From Mangifera indica (Eukaryota > Streptophyta > Magnoliopsida > Sapindales > Anacardiaceae), in contig NC_058147.1 of NCBI RefSeq assembly GCF_011075055.1, positions 5,766,001 through 5,830,000 on the forward strand: DNA of 64,000 nt, read 5' to 3'. Within the stretch, counting starts at the first letter, position 1, and every line of letters begins with the position of its first letter. Position numbers and translations under genes: made by a program. Below are positions 48,611 through 62,900 of this stretch, piece after piece. The notes under the pieces are model-generated. The model was not told the DNA's origin. It made no database searches and worked only from the letters and a program-made list of their open reading frames with translations.

Positions 48611-50299
48611 TGTAGGTGGCTGGGGAAGCGACGAGAGTTAGAAGCGAGCCGTGTGTAGTGGGGTATTTGGGAAGGGTGTGTAGTGGGGTCGGAAAATCGT
48701 AGCCGTTGATGAAATGTAGCAATTTTAGACATTGAGCGTTGAATAGACTTTTCTAAAATCCCGATGGCTGGGGAAGGTGGTTATGGACAGTCATATATGT
48801 CGTTATAGACTTGTCAAAAAGGAGTAAATGTAGGATTACTGTAGAACTTAACAAATAATTATTTAATTTAATCACCTATAATACTAAGATCTTCTAACAT
48901 AAATTAATTAAAACGGTTTATGCGACTTTATCTAACACTTTAACGGTTTAGTGCAACTATTTATACAAATAATCTACATACTTTTATATATAAATAATAT
49001 ATAAAATTGAGTGGTAAAGTTATTCCTAGGTGAGAAAACCTTATTTATCATGGTGCTTCCCTAGGAAACCAAATTCTGTCTCATTGTATTTGAAAAAACA
49101 TAGAGTGAAGTTTTATATCAACATATGTTATAGTTAGATTCAAATCGAGCTCTTTGAGTTTAGTTTAAACAAATCCAAAACGAGTTCGAGTTTAAGTTTG
49201 TAACTTCAATATTTTTGAGCTCGAGCTTTGGAATGTTTAGCTTGTCAAGTTCATGCGATAAAAATTTTGATACAAAATAATATCGTTTTGATTAATATAT
49301 ATTGAAATGACATCGTTTTAATAATAAATTCGAATTAAGTTTGAACTAAACTCGAGCTTGAAATGATTTGAATTTGAGCTTATTTGAAGCGATCCAACCC
49401 ACATGATCTACCAACCAAGTTTGCTTTTTGTATAGGAGGTGATAAACAAAATTTGTATGAATCAAAAACCACACCCACATGATGTAGTTGCTTCTCTTAA
49501 GGGACATTGTTTTTGGTCCATATAAATTTCGTATATTAATTGTTCTGCAAAATGTGAAAGAGGGAGATGTTGACTCGAATCAAACATGTTAATATAGAAT
49601 TTTAATAAGAGTTAATTGGAATATTATATATTTATAAAAGATTAATGTCATTAATAATGAGCACAACAATATTATTGGTCATCCCTCCCACAATAACAAT
49701 GAAAAAATCAGTAAGAGCCAAAGCTCTTAAATAAGGTATCTTTCAATTATTTTTGTGTTCACGAGCTGCGCTGCCACATCACTACCCCAAACTCATGGCG
49801 AATCTCTTCAATAAATTATAAATATTTTTTATAGTGATTTTTTAATGTTTTTTATTCTATACAGGTTTGAAAAATTCGTTATAAAATAAATATGTTTTCA
49901 CTGTAAATCATTTTTTGTATGAAAATACTTATAAAATGCGCTCCCATTACAAATTGATTTTGATATTATAATAATGGAATTAATTACACATGAATTAAAT
50001 ATTATATTTTGATAAATAATTAAAAATAATAAATCCCCTAAAAATGTGCGGTTGGCATTGGAGTCCTTTGTTAGTTCATTCATGAAATGAAAGTATTGTT
50101 GTCCGACCCGATCCAAAAACTGCGGCTTTAATAGCTGCCCACGTTAGTAATACTAAAATTGATGGCCAATTTTAAGGTCATCCCTGTTATTATTAGCATC
50201 ATAAAAATTTCAAAGACTTATTTTGAATCAACATTATTAATAAGGCACTTTGGAGCCATTTGTTAAGTGACCGTAGGAATGCCATATGATTCCAACAGC
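48611..50299. other. Gene-free AT-rich DNA with hexamer-word repeat
   Basis: No gene is visible. About 49130-49400 holds the degenerate GAGCTCGAG / TTTGAACT word repeat also present at 11.1, 15.4, 53.2 and 55.1 kb. The remainder is AT-rich with no detectable structure. Confidence 0.5.
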
Positions 50300-52060
50300 G
50301 GCCAACAGACTTATCCCCACCCAAGGTTTGGTGAAATTTCAAAGTCGTATTTATTAACTTTTCAAAACTCAATTATTAAGATTAAAGATAAAAATATTAA
50401 AAAATAAAAAAATTATTATATTTTTCTTCTTAGTTTAAAACTATAATAATTTTTTTTAATTAAAGTTTAAAAAGTGATAATTTCTCTCTTAAGATTTTGA
50501 AACTGTCATGAAAGACAGGTGAACTTTGTCGTCTCTGACTGTATTCTCTCTCCCTTCTAGTCTATAACCTTGAACCTCAATCGACTCCAACAAAGATGAT
50601 TTATTATATGAAGTATGGTAATACTCTTTAAGTCTAAATGATTATATCTCACTCTAACTTTGATGAAATTATGTACTTCCACTCTGTAAGATTTAAAAGT
50701 CCACTGGATCACTTATCATCCATTTCTATGAATAAAATTTGTTACATGAAATGGTATGAAGGTCATTTTCCTTTTCTTCTTCTATTCTTCTTCTTTCTTT
50801 CCCCTCCCTCCTTCCAAACAAATCTCTCTTCCAATAACACAATTCTCCTCGCCTTTTGCTTCTCCATTGCCTCAAACCATCTCTATCACCCAATAATGAA
50901 AACCATCTCCGTCACCCTCCTCATCGACTTTTCTCCACCAACTTAATCTTTCTGTTTTCACCAAAATAAAATCATGCAAGAATTTATAAAATGTTTCACA
51001 AGCTGTCCAAAACCTTTTCTCTTCTCCAATTTGAAGCCATTTTTGTAGCTTTTACAACTTTTTGGCATGGCATCCTTAAAAAGAAGCCTCCTTTAACTTG
51101 TCATAATGCTATTAATACTCATTTGGTAGGCCTCCAATAGATAAGGAAGCTGGATCGAATCCTAAAAGAATTCGTAGATATTATTGACGGTGAAACTCTA
51201 AAACACCCTTGCAAATCCAATTTTTTTTCAGTTTGAGGCATGGTCAAGAACTGTGAATGGTGCAAGAACTGAAGCTGAATAAACCTTGATTAATGAAGTA
51301 CTTTCCTATGAATTTTCCACATTTTGCTGTCGATATTGAAAATACTATCTCTCAGGGGAGTCTCCCTGAATTCAAGGTTGGTTGATGGGAATGGTTTTCA
51401 TTATCGGGTGACGGAGATAGTTCAAACTTTGAAACAAAGAAGAAGAGAAGAAAAAAGAAAAAATGACCTTTCTATCTTTTTCACAAAGGGCGTTTGATTG
51501 GATATTATTTTGAAAATTTATCTTTTATTATTTATATTATTTTATTTAATTTGTAATAATAAAATATTATGATAATCTTTTAGTACCAACACTGATATGA
51601 TAGATAATATAAATGATAATTTGATTATTATTTTCATTTTAAATAGTAAAATATTATCAAAGTAATCTTGATTTTATTATAATTATATTATTATTTATTA
51701 ATTTTTTAAGATAAAAATAAATTTATTTTTAATTAATATAACAAATAAAATAAAAAATATTTAAAAATAATTATATTCAAAAGATATTTAAATAAAATAA
51801 TTTATTAGTATTTTTTTATTACTTTAAATAAACACAATAATTATTTATATTTATTAAATATAATAATAATTTATATTTAATAATCTTTTAAATAATTTAT
51901 TTTTAAGATAATATTTTTATTTAATAATAAAATATTATTTAAACTAAATATTTTTTAATAATTTTTATTAATAAAAGTAAACAATTGATTGATAAACTTT
52001 TTAAACTTCAAACGATTTCACGAAGGTTTGGGTGGGCGGCATAGTGTTAATATATAAGCC
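50300..52060. mobile_element. Possible composite element of the same Mutator-like family
   Basis: The left end GGCCAACAGACTTATCCCCA plus CCCAAGGTTTGGTGAAAT matches the family at 33.9 and 47.9 kb. On the right, GGTTTGGGTGGG at 52026-52037 is the inverted counterpart of the inner part of that end, but the outermost bases do not match and no target duplication was found. The interior (1.7 kb) includes a non-AT-rich part (50.6-51.5 kb) and a very AT-rich part (51.5-52.0 kb), suggesting nesting. The boundary is uncertain. Confidence 0.4.
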
Positions 52061-55000
52061 AATAGTTATAATCTTTTCTGTCTTATTAACATCATTGCTA
52101 CTGTCAATTGACCAAAAGTCAAAAAGGGCATTTTAATGGTAGGACACAAATTAAAAATTAATAATCCAACATGAGAAATAAAAAAGAGTCAATAAATAAA
52201 CATTTTACAAACCAAGTGCAGGGTGACAGCAAAACGTTGGTTGGATTTTAAATTTCATCATCCACATAGTTTATTAGGTAATGGAAGATAACTCTATAGT
52301 TTAATTTTTCTATTTATATAATAAAATACAATGCATGACATAGGAAAAAGAAAAAGAAGAAGGCGGTTGGGTTCACATGGATTGCAACCAATCACAACAC
52401 AGCACATCAGAATCCACATGACCGCACAGCAAACTGGTAATGAAAGCAACTTTGTTCATTTCTGGGCCACTTTGTCTTGCTTGTCAGCCCAACTTAGTGT
52501 TTATTTTGTACCACTGAAGGGTAAACTCACTTTAAATGAAATGTTTTTAAAACCGAAATAATTCTCGTATCACTCTTGATTTAATTATTATAATTTTTTT
52601 AAATAATACTAAATATTTATTATTTTTATAAAATATAAAATTTATAAAATATAATTTTAAATATGTATTATATAAATCTGATTTTATCAATTTAATATAA
52701 TTCATTCAATTAAACGGTTTTATGTAATTTAATCAAATTTTAAATAAGTTAATAATTATATATGGATTAGATCGAATTGTAGATAAATTTACAATGTAAC
52801 TAGTAGAATTAACCAATCCGATCAGCTTTAAAAACACTGAAAATAACAGTAAAAACCAAGTGAAATTTCAAATCAATAGATGATAAGGGGAAAGTAGATC
52901 TGAAGTAGGAAATGACCAGACATGAATTCAACATCTAAAATGAAAACGAAAACAACATGTTCAATTTCCTTTGCAATAAAAAGCAATTTTGAAATCATAT
53001 AATAATGGAAAATGGATATAGTCAACGTGAACACTTGTTTTGTCAACTCAAAGTGGCAATATAAATCATGGCTAATAGATTTTGCAGTATCACGAACTTA
53101 TGATTATGTCTTGTGATTAAGTGATATAATTATTTTTTTTATTTTACCGTTTAAATCAAACTAAATATTAAGTTCAAACTAAATCAAATCTAATTATTTT
53201 TATTTTGAATTCAATCTAATTTCAAAAATAAATTGAATTTCCAAATTTAAACTTGAGCCCAATAAATTTGAACCAAATCTAACCAAGCTGAGCTAGCTTT
53301 TGAGCTTGGACCTACTTGGTTCAGGGCCAGCCTTACCACATGGTCTTTCTCATGGCTTTGTCGGCGTTTACTAGCGACTCCATTTAGGATTGCAGAGCAT
53401 CTATGTGTTTTTGCTGATTCGTTGATCTCGCGACCAAGGCCACCAACTGCACGCCAGGCAGGTGTTGACTACTGCGTTCTGTTCACGGCTTTAATCGCTG
53501 CATTGGCTCCATTCTTGAGCGTTGGATGCATCGTCTTTGTCAAGGGTTTTCTAGAAGAAGAGAATATGTTTTGCTGAAAGGGATAGACAGATGGAGATAG
53601 TAATGGGCTTGGAACGCAATCTTTCACAAGTAGGCCTAGTTCAACACAAAAGTTAACAGTTGATAAATTTATTTTATTATAAAAAGTTTAAAGAAATTTT
53701 TGTAATTATATCTACTTTAAAAGGATTAACGCCAATAATTCTTAAGAAAAAAGAAATATTGTGTTTTAATTTTGATAATCACAAAATAAAATTCCATAAA
53801 TGTTGTCGCCAATATTTTAAAACTTGGAGTAGTCTATTGAACTAGTTTGACTACGGCCTAACAATCAACAAACCAATTGAATTGTGATTGAACCAAATAA
53901 ATTATACCAAGCTACGGGTGATGGAGAAGCAATAAGCTATAATAGACCTGGTGGACTAAGGGTGGTGGCATTGATAAAGATGAAGCAACCGCCAATATCA
54001 GTATGTGTTGAAACACCCTATGAGATGATAAAGCATGAGTGCATATTAACAGTCTACAAATGGTTCCTGTATCAATTTATGGCCTTTCGTGTACGTATAT
54101 GTTTATATGAAAATTTGTGATTCTATGACCTTTTTAGTCATAAATTGACTTGCATTGGTATCAAACCTAGGTTTGAGTATTTATTATACAATAATTATGT
54201 TGTAAAATTAAATATTGGTATTCTTCATTCGATTGATGATTATATGAATATATGTCGTTTGATATGTAAAATTTTGTAATAGGCTTGATGATAAATATGG
54301 AGTTGCATATTATTCAATATTCATAGAATGCCAATGCAGAGTTAAATTATGGAGTTTTGTGCTTGTGATTTTGTTGATTTGATATTTTGCATATTTGTTG
54401 TGTGTGCTTTGATTTGTCGGGTGGTCATTGATTTTGCATTGTTGCTTGAAATCGCTTTCATTGTGTGTTGTTGTGCACAATGGAAGTTGTAATTGGGGTG
54501 AGATTGATTTTTATGTTGTGTCATCTCATCCTAGTGATGGCTCGCTAGAAAACATGGGGGTTTTTCAACATTTTGCCTCACCACAAAATGATAGAAGACA
54601 CACCGTGCACGGTTGTGAACCATAAATGCATGCCTATACCCATGTATTTTCACAACGCATGGATTGTGACTTTCCTTCAATGATGTTTTGCATGGTCATA
54701 CACCCTACATACACATGTTGGGGCATAGACTTACTTTTATAAATGTCTAGACTATGAACCCATCCTGTCTATTATTTTGGAATTTTAATGAATTTAAAAA
54801 AAAAATAAAATGAACTATTATATATAAAAAATGCACGTTCTAATATAAGGTCAAATTATAATTTTTACCTTGTTGTCTTATATGAGGACAAAAATGCAAA
54901 TTATGAAACCTTCAGGGCCAAAAGTAATTAGGAAAATTAACAGTGCAAAATGTTATTTAACAATTGGGTAAATAATTTAAATTAATTTTGATTTTAATTG

Positions 55001-56020
55001 TTAAATGTATGTGTGAATGGTTGTAATTGCACAGTACCCGGTACATGGGCCTTAAGGCCTATGGATGTTTATTTAATTTTGGGTATGTATGCTTAGGGAA
55101 GGAAATGAATCGGGTGAGCACGAACATCCATTGTTGCAAGTTTGGTTCATGTGATAATAGCTTAGTTTGGTTTTAGTTTGGATTCGTTGAGCTAAAATTA
55201 AAGATGACTCAAGTTTTATTTGAATAAAAAATGATTCAATTTAATTTAACTCGAATTTTACTTTAATTCATAGTTCTAATCAATAGTTTGAATTCATTGT
55301 TTGGTTTGATTTGAATTAATGATTCAAATTTGTGATTTAGATTTTTAACTTAAATTTGTAACTCATTAACAAAATAATATCGTTTTACTCAAATAATATA
55401 CAAATTTACTAAATTGAGCCAGCAAATTACACTATTAATTTGAACTATAAATTTAAGCTGATCTTAATTACAAATTTAAATTAAATCTGAGTTAAACATC
55501 TTCTAACTTGAGTTAAACTCAGTTTTAAAACAAATCAAATTTTTCATTTAGATTTGATTTAAATTCAAATCAAATAAATGTAAATTTAACTGAATCAAAT
55601 TAAATTAACTTTTGAGACCAAATTAGCTTAAATTAGACCCAACCCTATATATGTTTGTAATTTTACAAAGTAAAACTTACGCATGATGCCTTCTCTAAGG
55701 ATTCTCACTTTCCCTCAGTAAACTTAACATGTGAAGACAAGGTACAATTATAATAAATCAAAGATAAGGGGCTGTAAACTAATGCTAGAGAAAAATTGTG
55801 ATAAATCAAAAGCTATTGATTGGAAATTCTATGAAATTACCTACTGTTGATCAAAAATTTCAAAACAACTGTTTAGACCGCAAATGGCACAAGAACAAAA
55901 GATTGACACTATGGCCAGCTTCAACTCTCGTTGTCATTTTTACAGGCCGACGAGATCTACTTATTTTTGCTTTCTTTGCATGATGATGGTTGGTTGTGTT
56001 AGGCAATAAATGTATATATA
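52061..56020. other. Gene-free intergenic DNA
   Basis: I see no gene. About 53150-53330 and 55130-55640 carry the hexamer-word repeat. About 53330-53620 is a more GC-rich island without a coding frame, possibly a fragment of an old gene or element. Chance frames at 53.9-54.6 kb have no domain-like content. Confidence 0.5.
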
Positions 56021-56029
56021 ATTTAAAAT

Positions 56030-56725
56030 AATGTCTAAAGAGTAATTCTCATTTAAGTTTTAATACAAAAAAATAAATATATTTATAAAGTTTTAAAAAC
56101 TTAAATATTCATTTTATAAATTAATAACTATTTAATGTTAAAAAAAAGAATAAAAGTTTTATTTTATCAATAATATTAAAAAAATAAAATTTATTATATT
56201 TTTTCTCATAATTTGTAAGTACTAACAATTTTACTTATATATAAAATTTTTTAACTTTGAAAAATAATATTTTCCTCTCTCCTTAAACTTAGGTTTTATT
56301 TTCTTCTCCTCTTTAGTGACCGATGATAATGTTTTTAATTCACGAAATTCCGATCACCAAATCTTCATTTCTCTTATGCTATTTTTTATTAACAAAGATA
56401 TATGTTCATCAATTTAGACTAATTGATATGTTTTTATCGATGAAAAATAGTATTAGAGAGATGAAAATCTGATAGCCAGAGTTTCATAAATTGAAAGTGT
56501 CATCATTATTTGAATTTAAAACAAAATGTTCATTTTAATTGATGAGAAATTACATCAAAGAGAGAAGATTTGGTGGTTAGAATTTCATAAGTTGCATAAG
56601 GAGGAGAAGTAAATAAACTTTTGATTTAAAAAAAAAAAAATGTTGGTTTCCAAAATTAAAAAAATTTAAACAGTTATAAAGTTATCGAAAAATCTTTTAA
56701 TACTTAAATATTAAATTATATTATA
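56030..56725. mobile_element. Possible AT-rich miniature inverted-repeat element
   Basis: ATTTAAGTTTTAATAC near 56052 is mirrored by ATTTAAGTATTAAAAG read inward from about 56710, and TTTATAAAG is followed by a counterpart in both arms. Interior words resemble those in the element at 47.9 kb. No target duplication was identified, and AT-richness weakens the case. Confidence 0.35.
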
Positions 56726-56757
56726 CGGAGCGAAAGCGAAGCATTCCAACCTCATTT

Positions 56758-56790
56758 GTGCGCGTGAACACGCGCACAAAAGGCGGGATC
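56758..56790 (+). promoter_or_regulatory. Palindrome and E2F-like site upstream of PDS5
   Basis: GTGCGCGTG-AA-CACGCGCAC at 56758-56777 is a perfect 9-bp inverted repeat, rich in CGCG cores. GGCGGGAT at 56782-56789 is an E2F-like core, about 205 bp before the start ATG at 56993. Both lie in the only GC-rich patch of an AT-rich flank, as expected for a proximal promoter. Binding is inference. Confidence 0.5.
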
Positions 56791-56992
56791 CTGCCCGCTT
56801 ATAGCGCACTCCCTCTTTAAAATCTCACTTAATTCATGTCTCTGCTCTCACACTATTTCTTGCTAATTCAAACACAAATCAACACACCACACTTCCAGAA
56901 CTCCTCTCACTCTACTGAAATCAGTAATTGCGCAACCACTGACTTTAAAATTATAATTGGGGTTCGTCAATTCTTCATTGCAAAAGAATTGA

Positions 56993-59900
56993 ATGGCCGA
57001 GTCGCCTTTGCAACTCGTCTCCGAAATCGGTACCGAACTCCTTCAACTCACTCGCTTCAACAAGAGCGTATTCCTCAAATTGCTCAAAGTGAGCCATTCT
57101 TCCTCATATTAATTATTTTTTATTTGTAGAATGCGTGAAAATTAATGCAGTTTTGACATAATTTTGGAGTTATTAAACTTCGCGACTCTTGATGATTCTT
57201 GTTTGATCATTTTTAATGCCGGTTCATATGTAGTTGAGGGTTCTTAAATTTTGAATGGTTTAATCTGGAGTGGGTTACCGTGCAATTGTGTTCGTCACAT
57301 GCTGTTTACATTTGTAAAAATACGATAGACAGCTGATTAAATTGAGTGGAATGGATATCGTTGGTGACTAAGGCTTGCCATTGTAAGCTATTAATCGATT
57401 CAACAATAGTCTACCACATATGTATTGTGGTGGTATTGGTTTGATTGATGACGAAAATGGTTGCATATCATGCACGTGTAACTAGTTACGCGCATCGGAG
57501 TGGACTAGATTTTGAATTCCTTTAAGCTGAACATGTGGAATTTGTAACCACCTATTGTTCCCAGGAGATTAGTGCTCATACTGCAGATAACTAATGTTTA
57601 CTCTTATTGGGATGTTTTTATGGTGTCTTTAAGGTGAATTGAAATTGTTTTGGTGGCAACTTGTGATGTTACTATTTTTCTAGTTATCTATTCTTATAGA
57701 ATTTTCTGTGCAGCAAGCTGCCAGTGTTTTGTCAGAAATCGAACAGCCTGCAACACCGGAAACTTCCAGAAAGCAAAAGGCTCTAAAGGAGTTAGAAAAT
57801 GCCACAAAGCCTTTGAGAAAATCTATCCTCAAGCATGGCCTGATTCAAAAAAATGATAAAGATGTTAGACTCTTTGTGGTCATATGTGTCAGTGAAATTT
57901 TTCGGATCCTGGCACCTGAACCACCTTTTGAAGACAAATATCTTAGGGTACAAGTTTTTAAGCAATAGCGTGTTTAGTTTGCTTTCATATGCCTAAGTAG
58001 CAAAGTTATTGTTTATTCTCCTTTGCTATCTGCAACTTTTTTTTTTTAATTTTTAATTTAAATTTCAGGAAGTCTTTGAAGTTATTGTTGGAATTTTTAA
58101 GGAGCTGGGTGATATTACGTGCCCTTTTTTTTCAAGGAGAGTTAAAATATTAGAGACTGTTGCTCGATGTAAATGTTTTGTGATAATGCTGGATATTGAC
58201 TGCAATGATTTAGTTCTGGAAATGTTTAACAACTTTTTCTCAATTGTGAGGTCGGTTATCTTTCTCTCTCTATATTTCAAGCATCGAATTACCTTTGTGT
58301 ATTTTTTATGCTTGTTTTGTCAGTTGATCATTTGTTGCTGCTGTTCATTTTGTTCACTTGATCTCTTTCAATCTTGATGCATTGGACTTGGGCATACCCA
58401 GAATTTGACATTAAGAACCAGCTTAATTGTATTAATTCCTTGAATTCTTAGTTCGTTGCTTTTATTGGATGGTAGTCCTCACTGAATTTGTTCCAGATTT
58501 ACAAATATTTTAGCATAAAGCTTTGTACAAATTTTATTTTATTGGCTTAATTTTAATCACTTCATCTTTACTGTTGCATTTCATGTACTACTGGTACCTT
58601 TTCTAGCTTTGTTGCAGTCCAATTTGTACTTAATTGTGTCCTTATCATTTTGAATTTAAAACAATCATATTGCCTTATGTTTCATTCTCTGCAGTGAACG
58701 CCATCAACCAGGTTTGGTTAGTGATATCTTGTCTATAATGGTGCATACTTTGAATGAGGAACCTTCTCTGCAACTTCTGGAAGTAGTTTTGCAAAATCTT
58801 GTAAGGCAGGAAAAGGTAAAAGAGTCCATCTACATTGTACCTTGGAGTGCATTACCAACATAAACTTTCCTTTGATCCGATTTTATGGACTTGTTTATAT
58901 ACATAATTTTCCTGCTTTTTTATCTTGTTGTGTTTGTTGATTCATGTTAGTGAGAGTATTTGACACATTGTTTTATGCAAATTACTTGAAATTTCATTTT
59001 GTTGGGTTGAAATTTTAATACATTCTTTTTGTTGTTTCCCTCCATCACAGGGTGCACCTTCTGCTGCCTCACAGCTTGCTGTTACTGTCATTCAAAGTTG
59101 TGCAGAAAAACTTCAGCCCTTTGTTTGTGGGTTCTTAACATCTTGTTTTTTGGACAGAGATGCTACATTGAGTGAACTCAGAGAATTATATCATGAAATT
59201 ATGTTTAAAATTTTTCAATGTGCTCCTCAGATGCTTCTTGCTGTCATCCCAAACTTGATTCAAGAATTATCTGTATGGCTACCCTCTTTTCTGTTTTCAA
59301 CTTTTTTCCTGCTTATTAATCAGCATGGGTTGAGCATTGTGGGTCTCACGTACTTGTTTTCAAACTACATTTTATGCTTCACTTTCTTGTACTATAAATT
59401 ATGTCCTTGTTAAATCTTTGAATTTTCATGCAGATTGATCAGGTTGATATCCGGATAAAAGCCCTTAGTCTAATTGCAAAACTCTTTGCTTTACCAAAAA
59501 ATGGTGTTGCAGAAAGATATCGTGATCTTTTTGTGGAGTTCTTGAAAAGGTTCTCTGACAAATCTCCTGAAGTTAGAATGAAAGCTCTGCAATGTGCTAA
59601 AGCTTACTACTTGGCCAATCCATTTGGGGCAGAATCTCATGAAGTTCTGTGTAAGCCATTTAGGATGCCTGTTTATTCTTGAGTCCAGTTTCCTAATCCT
59701 AGAGTTTTGACATCTATTTTTATAACTTTATGAGCAGCTGCCCTTGAAAGTCGACTATTAGACTTTGATGACAAAGTGAGAACGGAGGCAGTGATTATTG
59801 CTTGTGATCTTGCCAAGTCGAACCTGAAATTTCCACCTGACCTAATATTTAACGTTACTGAAAGACTTCGGGATAAGAGGGTAACCATGCTCTTGAACAT

Positions 59901-62900
59901 TTGTGGTTTCACAACAGTACTGAAACTGTTTGACACTTATTATGGTTTCTCATTGTTTTATTTTATAAATGAAGATAACAGTTAGAAAAAAGGCCTTGCA
60001 AAAGTTGCTGGAAGTATATCAAGATTATTGCAGAAAGTGTTATGAAGGCCGCATGACAATATGTGATCCTTATGAAGAAATTCCATGTAAAGTTATGATG
60101 CTTTGCTATGATAAAGATTGCAAGGAGTTCAGGTATGCTTATTTGCTGCCTATGGTTGACTAAAATCAGTGTTTATAATATCAAATGTAGTTAATATGCA
60201 CATATCCAGGTCTCAAAACGTTGAGCGGATTCTTCTGGAGGAATTGTTTCCTATTCTTGACATTGAGGAGAGGACAAGGCACTGGGTTCATTTGTTTTCT
60301 CTTTTTGAGCCACTTCACATGAAGGCACTAAACTCTATTTTATCTCAGAAACAAAGGTATTGGTATAAGGTTATTGCTATGATCTGGCCGAAATGTGATC
60401 ATTTCTCACTAGCTGTAATGTTTTCAGGTTACGAACTGAAATGCGACTTTATTTGTCTCTACGGAAGAAAGAGAAGGTATAGTTTAACTTTTTACTTTTA
60501 ATGGGAGAACAATATGCGTGCTTCATTTTATAACTGCCATTTAGCTGTTACTCTGTTAACAACTGTTGGCAAACCCTTAGCCATATGGTGATGTTTGTGT
60601 CTGTAAAGCCATATGCCTAAGCAATAAAATTAATGTTACCTGCAAGAGTTTGCCTTTTTCACCAACCTGATTTTTCTTACTTGGTGAATATTAAGGTTTT
60701 TTGGAGATTTATTCTTTGTAATATACGTTTGTATTTTCATTTTTCCCAATGATAGTGTATAACAAATACTCAGCGTTAATTGGTTATGCTCTAATAGTTT
60801 TGAGGGCTGCAACTTTGTGGGTTTTAGTTTGTTCTTGGTTGTTTTGATTAATGAAGCATCATATATATGTTGCAGGAAAAATCTCCAGAAGAAACGCAGA
60901 AGAGAATTAAGAGTTTATTTACAAAAATGTCAGCTTCCTTTGTGGATTCTTTTAAAGCAGAAGAGTGCTTTCAGAGGTTAAACAAGTTGAAAGATAATAA
61001 CATTTTCAATGCTCTGGATGAATTATTGGATGAACTAACAATTGAAAATGCCAAGGCTACTAGAGTGCGTTATCTACTTGTTCCCTTCTTTAGTTTAATC
61101 AAATAATTTCATGTACTTCTCACTTAGCCTTTCAGACATTTATCTGGTCACCTGCAGAGCACATTTAAACTTTCCATATTGTAGTACATGCTTCAAGTTC
61201 TTTTCATTTCGCAGTTTTCGTCATTAGATAGAGTGGTCCAAGTATTATATGGATTTAGAAATCTTATTTGACTTATGTCTTATTGCGTTCTTGAAATTTT
61301 GTTGGACCTATATTTGATATTTGCCTAAAAGAAAAATTTTATTGTAAATGATATGAGTAATATGTAATCCTCCATGTTTTTGGAAATTGATGAACCCAAA
61401 AAGTTCTTATGAATGTTTGTAATATGTAATCCTCCATGTTTTTTCATTTCACTCAAATCTGCTTTATTTTATACTTAAATTTCATGTTGTTTCTCTTTCA
61501 GGTTAAGCTTCTAAAATTGGTGGGAGAAAAACATCCAGATTTTGATTTTTTGCAACTACTCTCCTCAAAATGCATGTATATTTTTGATTCAGATCATGTC
61601 CGTTGCATTGTGGATGGTCTTTCCAGTAACAAATTTAGAGATAAGCAGTTGGAGGCTTCTGTTAATCTTCTTTTGGTAAGAAGAATTGCTTGGTAGGTCT
61701 AATTAGGTTCTTCCTTTCAGTTTTTAAACAACATCATGGTTTATACTGAGCATGGGATTCAACATTTATTCAAAGTACTGGATTCAAAATATTTCTAGCC
61801 TTCACAATGCTAGGTTATATTGGAAGAGGGCAAAATATTTAAATTTCTTTTGAACATGAATGAGAAGAACAAGACTGGATTTTGACAAAAGTATGTAGGA
61901 GTTCTGAGTTATGATAGAAAAAAAAAACTCCTCAAGCCGGTGCAAAAATATCCACCATTCCCAGCTTGGACATTAGGTTATCAAAACTTTGTCTTGGTAG
62001 TCCCTTGGTCAAATACAACTTTTTGTTGAATAGTAGGCAAATAAACAACACACTCAAGCTTCTCCTCTATCTCCTCTTTGAAAAATGCAGTGTGACTTCT
62101 ACATTTTGGTTCAGTCATGATGCACTGGATTCTTTTTTAATATTATATTCTACCATAAGCCTTCACAGCCATATCAACTCATATACACCCTATGCCATTG
62201 CCCGAAATTCAGCCTTTGCTCCTAGCTACCATAGTCTGCTTCTTTCTTTGGCAGGTTACTAAATTCCTTTAAACAAAGGTGCAGTAGCATGAGGTTAACC
62301 TTCTATCATTTATCTAGTCAACATATGTGAATGTTTCAATCTTACGCTCAGTGTTCTTCCCAAAAAAATAGATCCTTAGTCATTTTCAGATGTTACAAGA
62401 TCTGGTTCACAACCTCCAAATGCTTCTCTTGTGGATTATACATGTGCTGATTCGCCACTCTAGCGAAACTCACTAGCTCCCTAGTCCCAAGTCTTATTCT
62501 TCTCTAATACTTTCATTTCCTCTGTTACAACCTCCTTCCACTTAGGATGACCTAAAGCTTCCTATATTGTCTTAGGCAATTCTACACTTGATACATAAAG
62601 AACAATTGCATGAAACCTTGAAGATAGCTTATCATAGGATACATACTTGGAATTAGGGTGTTTTATCTTGTTTTTGATATGGATTTATCCTAATTGGTAA
62701 TCATCTAATTATGTAGGAGAATTATATATATTAGCTAGCATTGTATCGCAGTGAAATATATCAGAAATAATGAAAAAATTACAGTAAGCTTTCACTTACT
62801 GCCTTTAAAATATAATCTTAAATATTTTAATTAAGATAAGAGTGTAGAACAGAACATTGAGAAATGAAGCAGCAGTAATCTGATGTAATATGCTCCTCAT

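Noticed and set aside
50638..50946. Plus-strand 102-codon frame
   Set aside because: It lies inside a probable transposon, is Phe/Ser/Pro-rich from pyrimidine bias, and shows no family features.
53884..54120. Plus-strand 78-codon frame
   Set aside because: It is isolated, without exon partners or conserved motifs, in a repeat-rich desert.
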